The notes under the pieces: generated by a model | Databases searched by the model: none | What the model was told of the DNA's origin: nothing | What the model saw: only the letters and a program-made list of their open reading frames with translations | Shown here: positions 7,375-13,648 of the stretch, one piece after another | Numbering within the stretch: the first letter of the stretch is position 1 | Layout: the number at the start of each line of letters is the position of its first letter | Source: Candidatus Falkowiibacteriota bacterium | GTDB taxonomy: Bacteria > Patescibacteriota > Patescibacteriia > JACRDY01 | NCBI GenBank assembly: GCA_016218485.1 | Contig: JACRDY010000032.1 | Coordinates: 1-16,323, forward strand | Direction of reading: 5' to 3' | DNA: 16,323 nucleotides | Program-made: the position numbers and the translations under genes

Positions 7375-7391
7375 AAAAGAAATTATAAACT

Positions 7392-7519
7392 GAAATTGGA
7401 TATTGGAAATTAGATATTAGAAATTAAAGACTCTGCCCATCCGTTAACCTGGGTTTTAAAACCCAGGTTAACCAGGACACGGACCACACGGCAATATCTA
7501 ATTTCCAATATCCAATTTC
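7392..7519. repeat. Nested palindromes between rplI and pyrG
   Basis: The outer arms, 7392-7418 and 7493-7519, are exactly reverse-complementary over 27 bp (GAAATTGGATATTG followed by a near-copy of itself). Inside them lies a perfect 30-nt palindrome at 7443-7472 centred on GGGTTTTAAAACCC. The remaining inner sequence does not pair clearly. The right arm ends 16 nt before the pyrG ATG. There is no coding sequence in this 161-nt spacer. Confidence 0.9.
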
Positions 7520-7535
7520 TAATTTCTCAATTTTT

Positions 7536-9158
7536 ATGCAAAAATTTATTTTTGTGGTGGGTGGTGTGATGTCCGGAGTGGGCAAAGGCATTTCAGTCGC
7601 GTCCATTGCCAAAATTCTACAGAGTAAGGGATTTCGGGTAACGGCGATGAAGATAGACCCATATATTAACGTTGACGCGGGGACCATGAACCCGACGGAG
7701 CACGGTGAGGTGTTCGTCACCGATGATGGCGATGAGACCGATCAGGATATCGGTAATTATGAACGATTTTTGGGTCGGGATATTTACCGGATGAACTACA
7801 TGACTACCGGTCGCGTCTACCAGTCGGTCATTACCCGCGAGCGCAATTTGGAGTATGGCGGCAAGTGCGTGCAGGTGGTACCGCACATCCCGGAAGAGAT
7901 CATGCAGCGCATTATTATCGCTTCAGAGAAAAACCGAGCCGAATTTAATATCATTGAAATCGGTGGCACGGTCGGAGAATATGAAAACATTATTTTCTTG
8001 GAAACGATCCGCATGCTCAAGTTGCAGCGGCCAGAGGATGTGGCTATTGTCCTCGTTAGCTACCTGCCGGTGCCGAGTAAGATCGGCGAAATGAAGACTA
8101 AGCCGACGCAGCACGCCGCCCGCGCGCTTAATTCCGCGGGGCTGCAAACGGACTTTGTCTTGGCCCGCGCCCCGGTACCTCTGGATAGTCCGCGGCGGGA
8201 AAAACTATCCGTCTTCTGCGGCGTGCGGCCGGAGCATGTGATTTCCGCTCCGGATGTAGACTCTATTTATGAGGTGCCGCTGAATTTTGAAAAAGAAGGG
8301 TTTGGCAATCAGATCCTCAAGTATTTCGGACTCAAGCAGCGGAGTAAAGATTTACGCGAGTGGCGAGGGATGGTGGCCGCTATTAAGCGAGCAGACAAAC
8401 CGGTCAAGATCGGTATCGTTGGTAAATATTTCAACACCGGTGATTTTGTTTTGACTGATTCCTACATTTCCGTGATTGAGGCGATCAAGCACGCCTGCCG
8501 GGTCAATAAGGTCAAGCCGGAATTGGTCTGGCTTAGCACCAAAGATATTGAAGAGCAGGGCGCCGCGGGCGCGCTGAAGGGTCTGGACGGGGTGATCGTG
8601 CCGCAGGGCTGGGGCAAGCGGGGCAGTGAGGGCAAGATTGCGGCGATCAAGTACTGCCGTGAAAAGAGAGTGCCCTATTTCGGTTTGTGCTATGGTATGC
8701 AGATGGCGGTGGTAGAGTTTGCTCGTAATGTTGCCAAGCTCAAAGACGCTCATTCTGCTGAAGTCAATCCCAAGAGCCCTCATCCGGTGATTCACATTAT
8801 GCCGCAGCAGCAAGAGTACCTAAAAAAGAAGCAGTATGGCGGCACTATCCGGCTCGGCGCCTGGCCCTGTAAACTCAAGAAAGGCACGCATATTGTCAAA
8901 GCCTACGGCGGCAAGGAAAAAATCTCCGAGCGGCATCGTCACCGTTATGAATTTAACAATGAGTACCGGGAGAAACTAGAGAAGAAAGGACTGACCATTT
9001 GCGGCACTTCGCCCGACGGTAAGCTGGTAGAAGCAATTGAGCTCGCTGATCACCCATTCTTCATCGGCACGCAGTTTCATCCCGAGTACAAATCGCGTCC
9101 GCTCCAGCCGCATCCGCTGTTCGTGGAGTTTGTTAAAGTTTGCGCGCGGAAGAAGTAA
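7536..9158 (+). CDS. pyrG: CTP synthase (glutamine-hydrolysing)
   Basis: PyrG converts UTP to CTP using ATP and glutamine-derived ammonia. The 540-aa length matches the family. The N-terminal synthase domain shows the P-loop-like GGVMSGVGKGI (9-19), KIDPYINVDAGTMNP (39-53) and HGEVFVTDDGDETDQDIG (56-73). The C-terminal class I glutamine amidotransferase domain (about 290-535) has the nucleophile C385 in GLCYGMQM and the His-Glu pair H515 and E517 in QFHPEY. Two positions differ from the usual form: the oxyanion-loop segment reads PQGWGKRG (356-363) where PGGFG is typical, and GLCYGMQ has Tyr for the usual Leu. All catalytic residues remain, so it should be active. The ATG is preceded by a T-rich stretch with no SD. 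Confidence 0.95.
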   Translation: MQKFIFVVGGVMSGVGKGISVASIAKILQSKGFRVTAMKIDPYINVDAGTMNPTEHGEVFVTDDGDETDQDIGNYERFLGRDIYRMNYMTTGRVYQSVITRERNLEYGGKCVQVVPHIPEEIMQRIIIASEKNRAEFNIIEIGGTVGEYENIIFLETIRMLKLQRPEDVAIVLVSYLPVPSKIGEMKTKPTQHAARALNSAGLQTDFVLARAPVPLDSPRREKLSVFCGVRPEHVISAPDVDSIYEVPLNFEKEGFGNQILKYFGLKQRSKDLREWRGMVAAIKRADKPVKIGIVGKYFNTGDFVLTDSYISVIEAIKHACRVNKVKPELVWLSTKDIEEQGAAGALKGLDGVIVPQGWGKRGSEGKIAAIKYCREKRVPYFGLCYGMQMAVVEFARNVAKLKDAHSAEVNPKSPHPVIHIMPQQQEYLKKKQYGGTIRLGAWPCKLKKGTHIVKAYGGKEKISERHRHRYEFNNEYREKLEKKGLTICGTSPDGKLVEAIELADHPFFIGTQFHPEYKSRPLQPHPLFVEFVKVCARKK

Positions 9159-9165
9159 TAATCTC

Positions 9166-9325
9166 CTACGAATTACGAATCCGTACGAATGTACGAATAA
9201 AGCAGAGATAAGCCCTGCGGGCGAGATAGAGAGATGTAGAGATAAAAATACCCACCCCATCTCTTTATCTCTGTATCTCTTTATGTAACGACATTCGTAC
9301 ATTCGTACGGATTCGTAATTCGTAG
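9166..9325. repeat. 33-bp perfect inverted repeat built of TACGAAT words, before the FkbM gene
   Basis: The arms, 9166-9198 and 9293-9325, are exactly reverse-complementary. Each contains four copies of TACGAAT with short linkers. An inner pair of GAGATA-rich (about 9217-9246) and TATCTCT-rich (about 9258-9284) segments is also roughly complementary, and a small GCCC-TGC-GGGC hairpin (about 9212-9222) sits near it. The element fills most of the 191-nt spacer. The right arm is followed by AGGGG, a likely SD for the next gene. Confidence 0.9.
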
Positions 9326-9349
9326 GGATTGGAGTAATGCGTAGGGGTT

Positions 9350-10045
9350 ATGAACGAAATGACGGTAAAATGTAACGGTCGTGATATACGGCTGCAGCTG
9401 CGCGATGAAGTGGACAGGAGCGTGTGCAACGAAATTTTTAAACTCGGCGAATACCGGGCGGCCGAAGAAACCATTCGGCAGGCTGTTCAGCCTATTATTG
9501 ACGTCGGCGCCCACGCCGGTTTTTTTAGTTTGTACTGCCGGGCGTTGAATCCCGCAGTCAAAATATACGCGCTGGAGCCGGAGCCGGCCAATCAAACGGC
9601 ATTAAGTCATAATCTGCGCCTCAATAAAACCAGGGGCGTTACGCTGGTGAGCGCGGCGCTGGCGGCTACGAGCGGCGAGCGGCAGCTGGTGATCACTACC
9701 GATAACCACAACCACCGTTTACTTGGTGCGGATGAAAAATTTACCGAGCAGACAATTCCTGTTCAAGCATACTCATTAGCTGATCTGGCGGCGCGTTTTA
9801 AAATTAAGCAAATTTCGCTGCTGAAAATGGATATTGAAGGAGGGGAGTATGAGGTGCTGGACAGTTTGACCGCAGCAGACTGGCCGCGTATTCAGCATAT
9901 TATTTTGGAATATCACCATCAGGGCCGCAATACCGCTGACCGGTTAGAAGCAATGATGCGGCATAATGGTTTTAGTGTTTCTGTTTTTCCTTCACGGTTT
10001 GATAAACATCTGGGTTTTCTCTGGGCGCGGAATAAAAGGATATAG
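9350..10045 (+). CDS. FkbM-family SAM-dependent methyltransferase
   Basis: The 231-aa product has the FkbM fold: SAM motif IIDVGAHAGFFSLY (49-62), the post-II acidic EPEP (76-79), and the family hallmark LLKMDIEGGEYEVL (157-170). FkbM enzymes O-methylate sugars, polyketides or peptides; many occur in surface polysaccharide clusters. The substrate cannot be told here. The rmlDA genes lie about 7 kb upstream and are not in the same operon, so a role in glycan methylation is only suggestive. The start is supported by AGGGG 3-8 nt before the ATG, one of two convincing SDs in the window. There is no signal peptide or membrane segment. Length is typical for the catalytic domain alone. Confidence 0.85.
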   Translation: MNEMTVKCNGRDIRLQLRDEVDRSVCNEIFKLGEYRAAEETIRQAVQPIIDVGAHAGFFSLYCRALNPAVKIYALEPEPANQTALSHNLRLNKTRGVTLVSAALAATSGERQLVITTDNHNHRLLGADEKFTEQTIPVQAYSLADLAARFKIKQISLLKMDIEGGEYEVLDSLTAADWPRIQHIILEYHHQGRNTADRLEAMMRHNGFSVSVFPSRFDKHLGFLWARNKRI

Positions 10046-10080
10046 TTATGAGTTTAGAGCTTTGTGCGACCCGCTAGATG

Positions 10081-10240
10081 AAATTCTAAATTCTAAATCC
10101 TAAGCCTAAATTCTAAATCCAAAATTATAAATCCTAAATAAATTCTAAATTCAAAAATTTAAATTATAAACCGCGGGTTTAAGATTTTGGATTTAGGTAT
10201 TATGATTTATTTAGGATTTATAATTTTGAATTTATGATTT
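10081..10240. repeat. AT-rich word-palindrome in the spacer after the FkbM gene
   Basis: The 305-nt gap between the FkbM gene and the small minus-strand gene is non-coding. It holds repeats of AAATTCTAAATCC-like words. A 24-bp exactly complementary core pairs 10120-10143 with 10205-10228, around a GC island ACCGCGGG. Bases 10241-10305 show nothing I recognise. The element lies between convergent genes and may help terminate both. Confidence 0.8.
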
Positions 10241-10308
10241 TATTTTTTATTACGAGCAGACTAGGCTTCCCACTGGACTTAGTTCATGATCTTACTTACG
10301 GGTAAAAC

Positions 10309-10341
10309 AAAATCGTCCCAATATATTTGGCACGATTTTTT
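10309..10341 (-). terminator. Stem-loop terminator after the rpmA-small ORF unit
   Basis: AAAATCGT (10309-10316) pairs with ACGATTTT (10332-10339), with CCAA/TTGG extending the stem inside and a short AU loop. On the minus strand it lies 10 nt past the stop of the small gene and is followed by a T-rich run (ATTTTGTTTT). T residues on the plus strand would also let it work in the other direction. Confidence 0.6.
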
Positions 10342-10350
10342 AGTTCTCGG

Positions 10351-10593
10351 TTAATTTTTCAGTCCTTCGTCAGCGTGAGCCTGTGGATCAGCGCTCATTT
10401 GTTCTTCCAGCCGAGCCAATTGTCTTTCGGCAGCTTCTAATTCTGGCGAATCCGGTTGTGTTTTGCGGAGCTTGGCCACTCGCGTCCGAGCTTCCGTGAG
10501 CCGCTCGCCGGTAGTGCCCATCCGTTCACTTATATCCATTGGCGGTTCGCCATCAATTGGTCCGCCGATATGCTCAAAATTATTGCCTTCCAT
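10351..10593 (-). CDS. Small hypothetical coiled-coil protein downstream of rpmA
   Basis: I do not recognise this 80-aa protein. It is highly charged, Cys-free and lacks any membrane segment. The N-terminal 25 residues are Gly/Pro-rich (EHIGGPIDGEPPMDISERMG); residues about 28-72 show an alternating Leu/Ala/charged pattern (RLTEARTRVAKL, ELEAAERQLARLEEQM) that should form a short helical hairpin or coiled coil. The tail is acidic and disordered. The ATG is 10 nt after the rpmA stop on the same strand, and a terminator follows, so it is likely co-transcribed with L27. The reading frame could be a chance one, but codon choice looks coding and the operon position supports it. Confidence 0.6.
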   Translation of the reverse strand: MEGNNFEHIGGPIDGEPPMDISERMGTTGERLTEARTRVAKLRKTQPDSPELEAAERQLARLEEQMSADPQAHADEGLKN

Positions 10594-10603
10594 AGGGGTA
10601 GCG

Positions 10604-10888
10604 TTATTTGGCGTTATTAATGACGCTGACGAAGTTTCGCAGTTTTAATTTACCATCAAAACTTCTGATTTTGCGACTGGAGAATTTAACCAGACCAACC
10701 GCGGTGGCAAACAGGGTATCATCGCCGCCTTTTTTGACATTGACGCCGGCGCGGAATTTGCTGCCGCGCTGACGGATGATAATATCACCGACCTTAGCTT
10801 TTTGGCCAGCGTACAGTTTGACGCCTAATCGTTTGGCAACTGAATCTCGGCCGAGTGTTGTACTGCCTCCGGCTTTTTTATGTGACAT
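10604..10888 (-). CDS. rpmA: 50S ribosomal protein L27
   Basis: L27 reaches the peptidyl-transferase centre with its N-terminal tail. The start chosen is the ATG at 10888, giving the family N-terminus MSHKKAGGSTTLGRDS. A longer reading frame upstream is only AT-repeat leader. The 94-aa product shows AKRLGVKLYAGQKAKVGDIIIRQRG-type core sequence (18-42) and the KGGDDTLFATAVG segment (54-66). There is no cleaved N-terminal extension of the Firmicutes type (the F-F-A-S processing motif is absent). L21 (rplU), its usual operon partner, is not adjacent; the gene instead begins from its own consensus-like promoter and is followed by a small coiled-coil protein. No SD precedes the ATG. Confidence 0.93.
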   Translation of the reverse strand: MSHKKAGGSTTLGRDSVAKRLGVKLYAGQKAKVGDIIIRQRGSKFRAGVNVKKGGDDTLFATAVGLVKFSSRKIRSFDGKLKLRNFVSVINNAK

Positions 10889-10892
10889 AGAG

Positions 10893-10920
10893 TTAGAAAT
10901 TAGAAATTGGAAATTAGATA
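10893..10920. repeat. Single arm of AT words in the rpmA leader
   Basis: The rpmA 5' leader contains TTAGAAATTAGAAATTGG and then AAATTAGATA, the same words that build the outer arms of the repeat before pyrG (7392-7519). No complementary second arm is present here. It looks like half of such an element, lying between the -10 box and the start codon. Confidence 0.6.
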
Positions 10921-10932
10921 AACAGTGGTTAT

Positions 10933-10961
10933 ATTCTAGCTGGTTCATCTCCTCTTGTCAA
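10933..10961 (-). promoter_or_regulatory. Consensus-like promoter for rpmA
   Basis: Read on the minus strand: TTGACA (10961-10956), 17-nt spacer, TAGAAT (10938-10933). The -35 is a perfect consensus and the -10 is 5 of 6. The expected start is near 10926, giving a leader of about 38 nt before the rpmA ATG. Confidence 0.8.
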
Positions 10962-10983
10962 GACACGAGGCGGCAGGTATACT
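10955..10983 (+). promoter_or_regulatory. Promoter for the lipoprotein gene, likely leaderless transcript
   Basis: TTGTCA (10955-10960), 17-nt spacer, TATACT (10978-10983). Both hexamers match 5 of 6. The ATG at 10993 is 9 nt after the -10, so the transcript should begin within about 0-4 nt of the start codon. The -35 overlaps the rpmA -35 on the opposite strand by five bases (10956-10960). Confidence 0.78.
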
Positions 10984-10992
10984 GAAACTGAT

Positions 10993-11829
10993 ATGCCAAA
11001 GCGTATTTTCTTTATTTTTAGCATTTTTTTGTTGGTCTTGGCCGGGTGCGGTCCAGCTCAAAATGTTGAAAATTTCGGAGTGAATCAGGGCGATACTGTA
11101 GCACTGAATACGCCTTCAGCTGGAGCCGGGGATGATACGGCGACGGCCGATTTAGGATCGCGCTTGAAAGATACCGTCAAGACTACGGTGCAAAAAAGTC
11201 AGGAGGCGGTTAATGAGATAGTGGCAGACGTGAAACCGCAGCACGCGGTTGAGGGCTTGCCGGAGACGTTTGATCAAGACATGGCCTTTGCGCGCCAAGC
11301 GCCGTTTGGGGCCTGGGATGTGGCTTTTTATCAAGACGGCTGTGAAGAGGCGTCGCTCGTGATGGCGCAGAAGTTTTTTGCCGGATTGGCGCTGGATGAA
11401 AAAATAATGAAGGAAGAATTAGATACGGTCGCGCCGTGGGAGCTGGAGCGTTTTGGGCAGAATTTGAGCGTGGACACGGAAGCGGTAGCGGCGATGGCTC
11501 GGGAGTATTTCAATATGGACGCCGAAGTCAGCAGTGATGTGACGGTTGAACGAATTAAACAAGAGTTGGTGGCGGGCAATCTCGTTATCCTGCCTCTGAC
11601 CGGTCAAGAGATTGACAATCCGAATTTCACCGGCGTAGGGCCGCTGTATCACATGTTGGTCGTTAAGGGCTACGACCGGGATCAATTCATTACCAACGAT
11701 CCGGGGACGCGATTGGGTGAAGACTATAAATATCCATATGACGTGCTGATTGAGGCGACGCATGATTGGAACGGGGGAGATATTTATAATGGGGAAAGAG
11801 TGATGTTGATAGTGAAAAAGAGTATGTAG
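10993..11829 (+). CDS. Lipoprotein with C39-like (papain-fold) peptidase domain
   Basis: The 278-aa product begins with a lipoprotein signal peptide: basic MPKR, a hydrophobic run, and lipobox LAGC ending at C19, so it should be anchored on the outer face of the membrane. A low-complexity linker (about 20-90, with DTVKTTVQKSQEAVNEI) follows. Residues about 100-278 resemble the peptidase C39-like family: Q114-D-G-C117 with EEAS after it (oxyanion Gln and nucleophile Cys), LYHMLVVKGYD with H220, and NDPGTR with D236, in the normal Gln-Cys-His-Asp order. Targets are unknown; such proteins include wall hydrolases and bacteriocin-type proteases. It has its own strong promoter, divergent from rpmA. 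The last codons (AGT ATG TAG) belong to the left arm of the next palindrome. Confidence 0.78.
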   Translation: MPKRIFFIFSIFLLVLAGCGPAQNVENFGVNQGDTVALNTPSAGAGDDTATADLGSRLKDTVKTTVQKSQEAVNEIVADVKPQHAVEGLPETFDQDMAFARQAPFGAWDVAFYQDGCEEASLVMAQKFFAGLALDEKIMKEELDTVAPWELERFGQNLSVDTEAVAAMAREYFNMDAEVSSDVTVERIKQELVAGNLVILPLTGQEIDNPNFTGVGPLYHMLVVKGYDRDQFITNDPGTRLGEDYKYPYDVLIEATHDWNGGDIYNGERVMLIVKKSM

Positions 11830-11891
11830 TATATGGTATGTGGTATGTAGGGAATTCCCCCATATACCACATACGACATACCATATACCCC
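11821..11891. repeat. Word-palindrome between the lipoprotein gene and Cys-rich copy 1
   Basis: The left half is made of TATGGTATGTGG-type words and the right half of their complement (CATATACCACATACGACATA), meeting at the palindromic GGGAATTCCC (11850-11859). It spans the stop codon of the lipoprotein gene on the left and ends 1 nt before the ATG of the next gene. It leaves essentially no other spacer sequence. Confidence 0.85.
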
Positions 11892-11892
11892 T

Positions 11893-13575
11893 ATGCCAAA
11901 TTGTAAGAATTGTAATCAACCCTTCACCATCACCGAGCAAGATCGAGCGTTTTATCGTAAGATCGAAGTGCCCGAGCCGACGTGGTGTCCGGCCTGCCGG
12001 GAAATGCGACGAATGGCCTGGTGCAATGAAGGCGTGTTGTATTCCGGTAAATGTGGTTTGTGTCGTAGGAATATTATCAGTGAATTTAGTCCAGATAATC
12101 CGAGAAAAGTGTATTGTCTTAATTGTTGGTGGGGTGATAAGTGGGATTCAATGGAATATGCTCTGGAGCTTGATTTGAGCGGGTCTTTTTTTAATCAACT
12201 GCATGAACTGGAATTAAGGGTTCCACACGCCTGTGTATCTAGCGATTTAATTTCGATTAATAGTGAATATACTCACCACGCTGGTCAAAATAAAAATTGT
12301 TACCTTATTTACCACGCGACTTTTAATGAAGATTGTTATTATAGCTACGGTGTAAAAAAGGATAAAGATTGTATTGATGTACATAATTGTTTTTCCTCAG
12401 AGTTGTGTTATGAATGTGTAGATGTTCATGATTGTTATGGTTTGGCTTGGAGCCAAGACTGCGTGAAATGTAGTAGTAGTTATTGGTTGCGAGATTGCGT
12501 CGGATGTTCAGACTGTTTTATGTGCGTCGGTCTGCGGCAGAAGAAGCATTGTTTTTTGAATGAGCAGTTCACTCAAAAAGAATATGAGAAAAAATTATCC
12601 GCAGTGAATACGGGGTCTTTTATAAAAGTAGATGAATGCCAGAAACAGTTTTTGCAGCTCCAGGCAGAACATATATATCGTTTTGCCCAGATGAACAAAA
12701 CTCAAAACTCATCAGGTAATTACCTGTATCATGCTTTTGGTTCCAATTTCTGTTTTGATTGTAATGAAATAGAACAATCGAACTACTGTAGTCAGATGCA
12801 ATTAAAAACTAAAGATTGTTACGACATGTATCAATTTGGTATCAATTTAGAATTATCTTATGAAGGAGCTATGATCGGTGTTGACATTTTTAATTCCCAT
12901 TTTTGTTTTTGTTGTATAGATAAGTGCAGCAATTTGTTGTATTGTATAGAAAGCTATACGAGTGATAATTGTTTCCTCTGTAGTAGTATTCAAAAGAAAA
13001 AATATTGTATTCTCAACAAACAGTACTCGGAAAAAGAGTATTTTGAATTGCGCAATAAAATTATAGCTAAGATGACGATTGACGGCGAATATGGAGAATA
13101 TTTTCCTGTTCGTATGAGTCCTTTTGGTTATAACGAAACTACGGCTCAGCTTTGGTTTCCGTTGACGAAAGAAGCGGCTGTAGCCAAAGGCTGGCCCTGG
13201 CGGGATAATTTGCCCGGGACTTTTGGCAGAGAAACGCTTAAAAACATCCCTGATGATATCAAAGATGTCCGGGATGATATTACCAAAGAGATATTAGCGT
13301 GTGTCGGATGTAAGAAAAATTATAAAATCCTGGTCCAGGAATTGGATTTTTACCGGCGTAATAGTTATCCCATTCCCCGGTATTGTTTTGAATGCCGTCG
13401 AATAGCGAGAATGAAAAAACGGAATCAGCGTTATCTGTATCAGCGTCAATGTATGTGTGACCGACTCGGTCATCAGCACAGCGGCCGCTGTGCAGTGGAG
13501 TTTGAGACCACCTACGCGCCGGAACGGCCAGAAAAGGTATATTGCGAAGCGTGTTATCAGAAGGAAATATATTAA
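11893..13575 (+). CDS. Cys-rich bookend zinc-ribbon protein, copy 1
   Basis: A 560-aa protein with about 46 Cys; function unknown. Order of parts: (1) N-terminal double zinc ribbon, C4-x2-C7-x24-C32-x2-C35-x18-C54-x2-C57-x17-C75-x2-C78, whose first half (FTITEQDRAFY ... PEPTWCPACR) resembles the zf-trcl type of ribbon; (2) Cys-decorated repeat module (about 120-212) with motifs like NEDCYYSY, DKDCIDV, VHDCYGL and a CxxCxxCxxC run at 202-211, closed by a cap HCFLNEQFTQKEYEKKL (219-235); (3) a second module (about 275-365) closed by YCILNKQYSEKEYFEL (371-386); (4) linker with NETTAQLWFPLTKEAA; (5) C-terminal double ribbon C470-x2-C473-x24-C498-x2-C501-x18-C520-C522...C533-x17-C551-x2-C554, ending CYQKEIY. 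There is no signal peptide, so it is cytosolic. The repeats suggest a beta-helix. The middle of the gene is much more AT-rich than its ends. No SD. Confidence 0.85.
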   Translation: MPNCKNCNQPFTITEQDRAFYRKIEVPEPTWCPACREMRRMAWCNEGVLYSGKCGLCRRNIISEFSPDNPRKVYCLNCWWGDKWDSMEYALELDLSGSFFNQLHELELRVPHACVSSDLISINSEYTHHAGQNKNCYLIYHATFNEDCYYSYGVKKDKDCIDVHNCFSSELCYECVDVHDCYGLAWSQDCVKCSSSYWLRDCVGCSDCFMCVGLRQKKHCFLNEQFTQKEYEKKLSAVNTGSFIKVDECQKQFLQLQAEHIYRFAQMNKTQNSSGNYLYHAFGSNFCFDCNEIEQSNYCSQMQLKTKDCYDMYQFGINLELSYEGAMIGVDIFNSHFCFCCIDKCSNLLYCIESYTSDNCFLCSSIQKKKYCILNKQYSEKEYFELRNKIIAKMTIDGEYGEYFPVRMSPFGYNETTAQLWFPLTKEAAVAKGWPWRDNLPGTFGRETLKNIPDDIKDVRDDITKEILACVGCKKNYKILVQELDFYRRNSYPIPRYCFECRRIARMKKRNQRYLYQRQCMCDRLGHQHSGRCAVEFETTYAPERPEKVYCEACYQKEIY

Positions 13576-13576
13576 A

Positions 13577-13644
13577 CACAGATTACACAGATAATCACAG
13601 ATCACACGGATCTGTGCCATCTGTGATTATCTGTGTAATCTGTG
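13577..13644. repeat. 26-bp perfect inverted repeat between Cys-rich copies 1 and 2
   Basis: The arms, 13577-13602 and 13619-13644, are exactly reverse-complementary and built from CACAGAT words (CACAGATTACACAGAT and so on). The 16-nt loop is itself partly palindromic (CACACGGATCTGTG). The element begins 1 nt after the TAA of copy 1 and ends 4 nt before the ATG of copy 2. Confidence 0.93.
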
Positions 13645-13648
13645 GCCT

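Noticed and set aside
8352..8813. Minus-strand 153-codon frame opposite pyrG
   Set aside because: It is opposite the conserved amidotransferase domain and lacks any domain signature.
10889..10948. N-terminal extension of L27
   Set aside because: It lies in the AT-word leader after the mapped -10 box and does not resemble any L27 extension; MSHKKAGGST is the family start.
13577..13644. CRISPR-like repeats of CACAGAT words
   Set aside because: The words are 7-8 nt with almost no spacer and form one hairpin; there are no 23-37 nt repeats with unique spacers and no cas genes.
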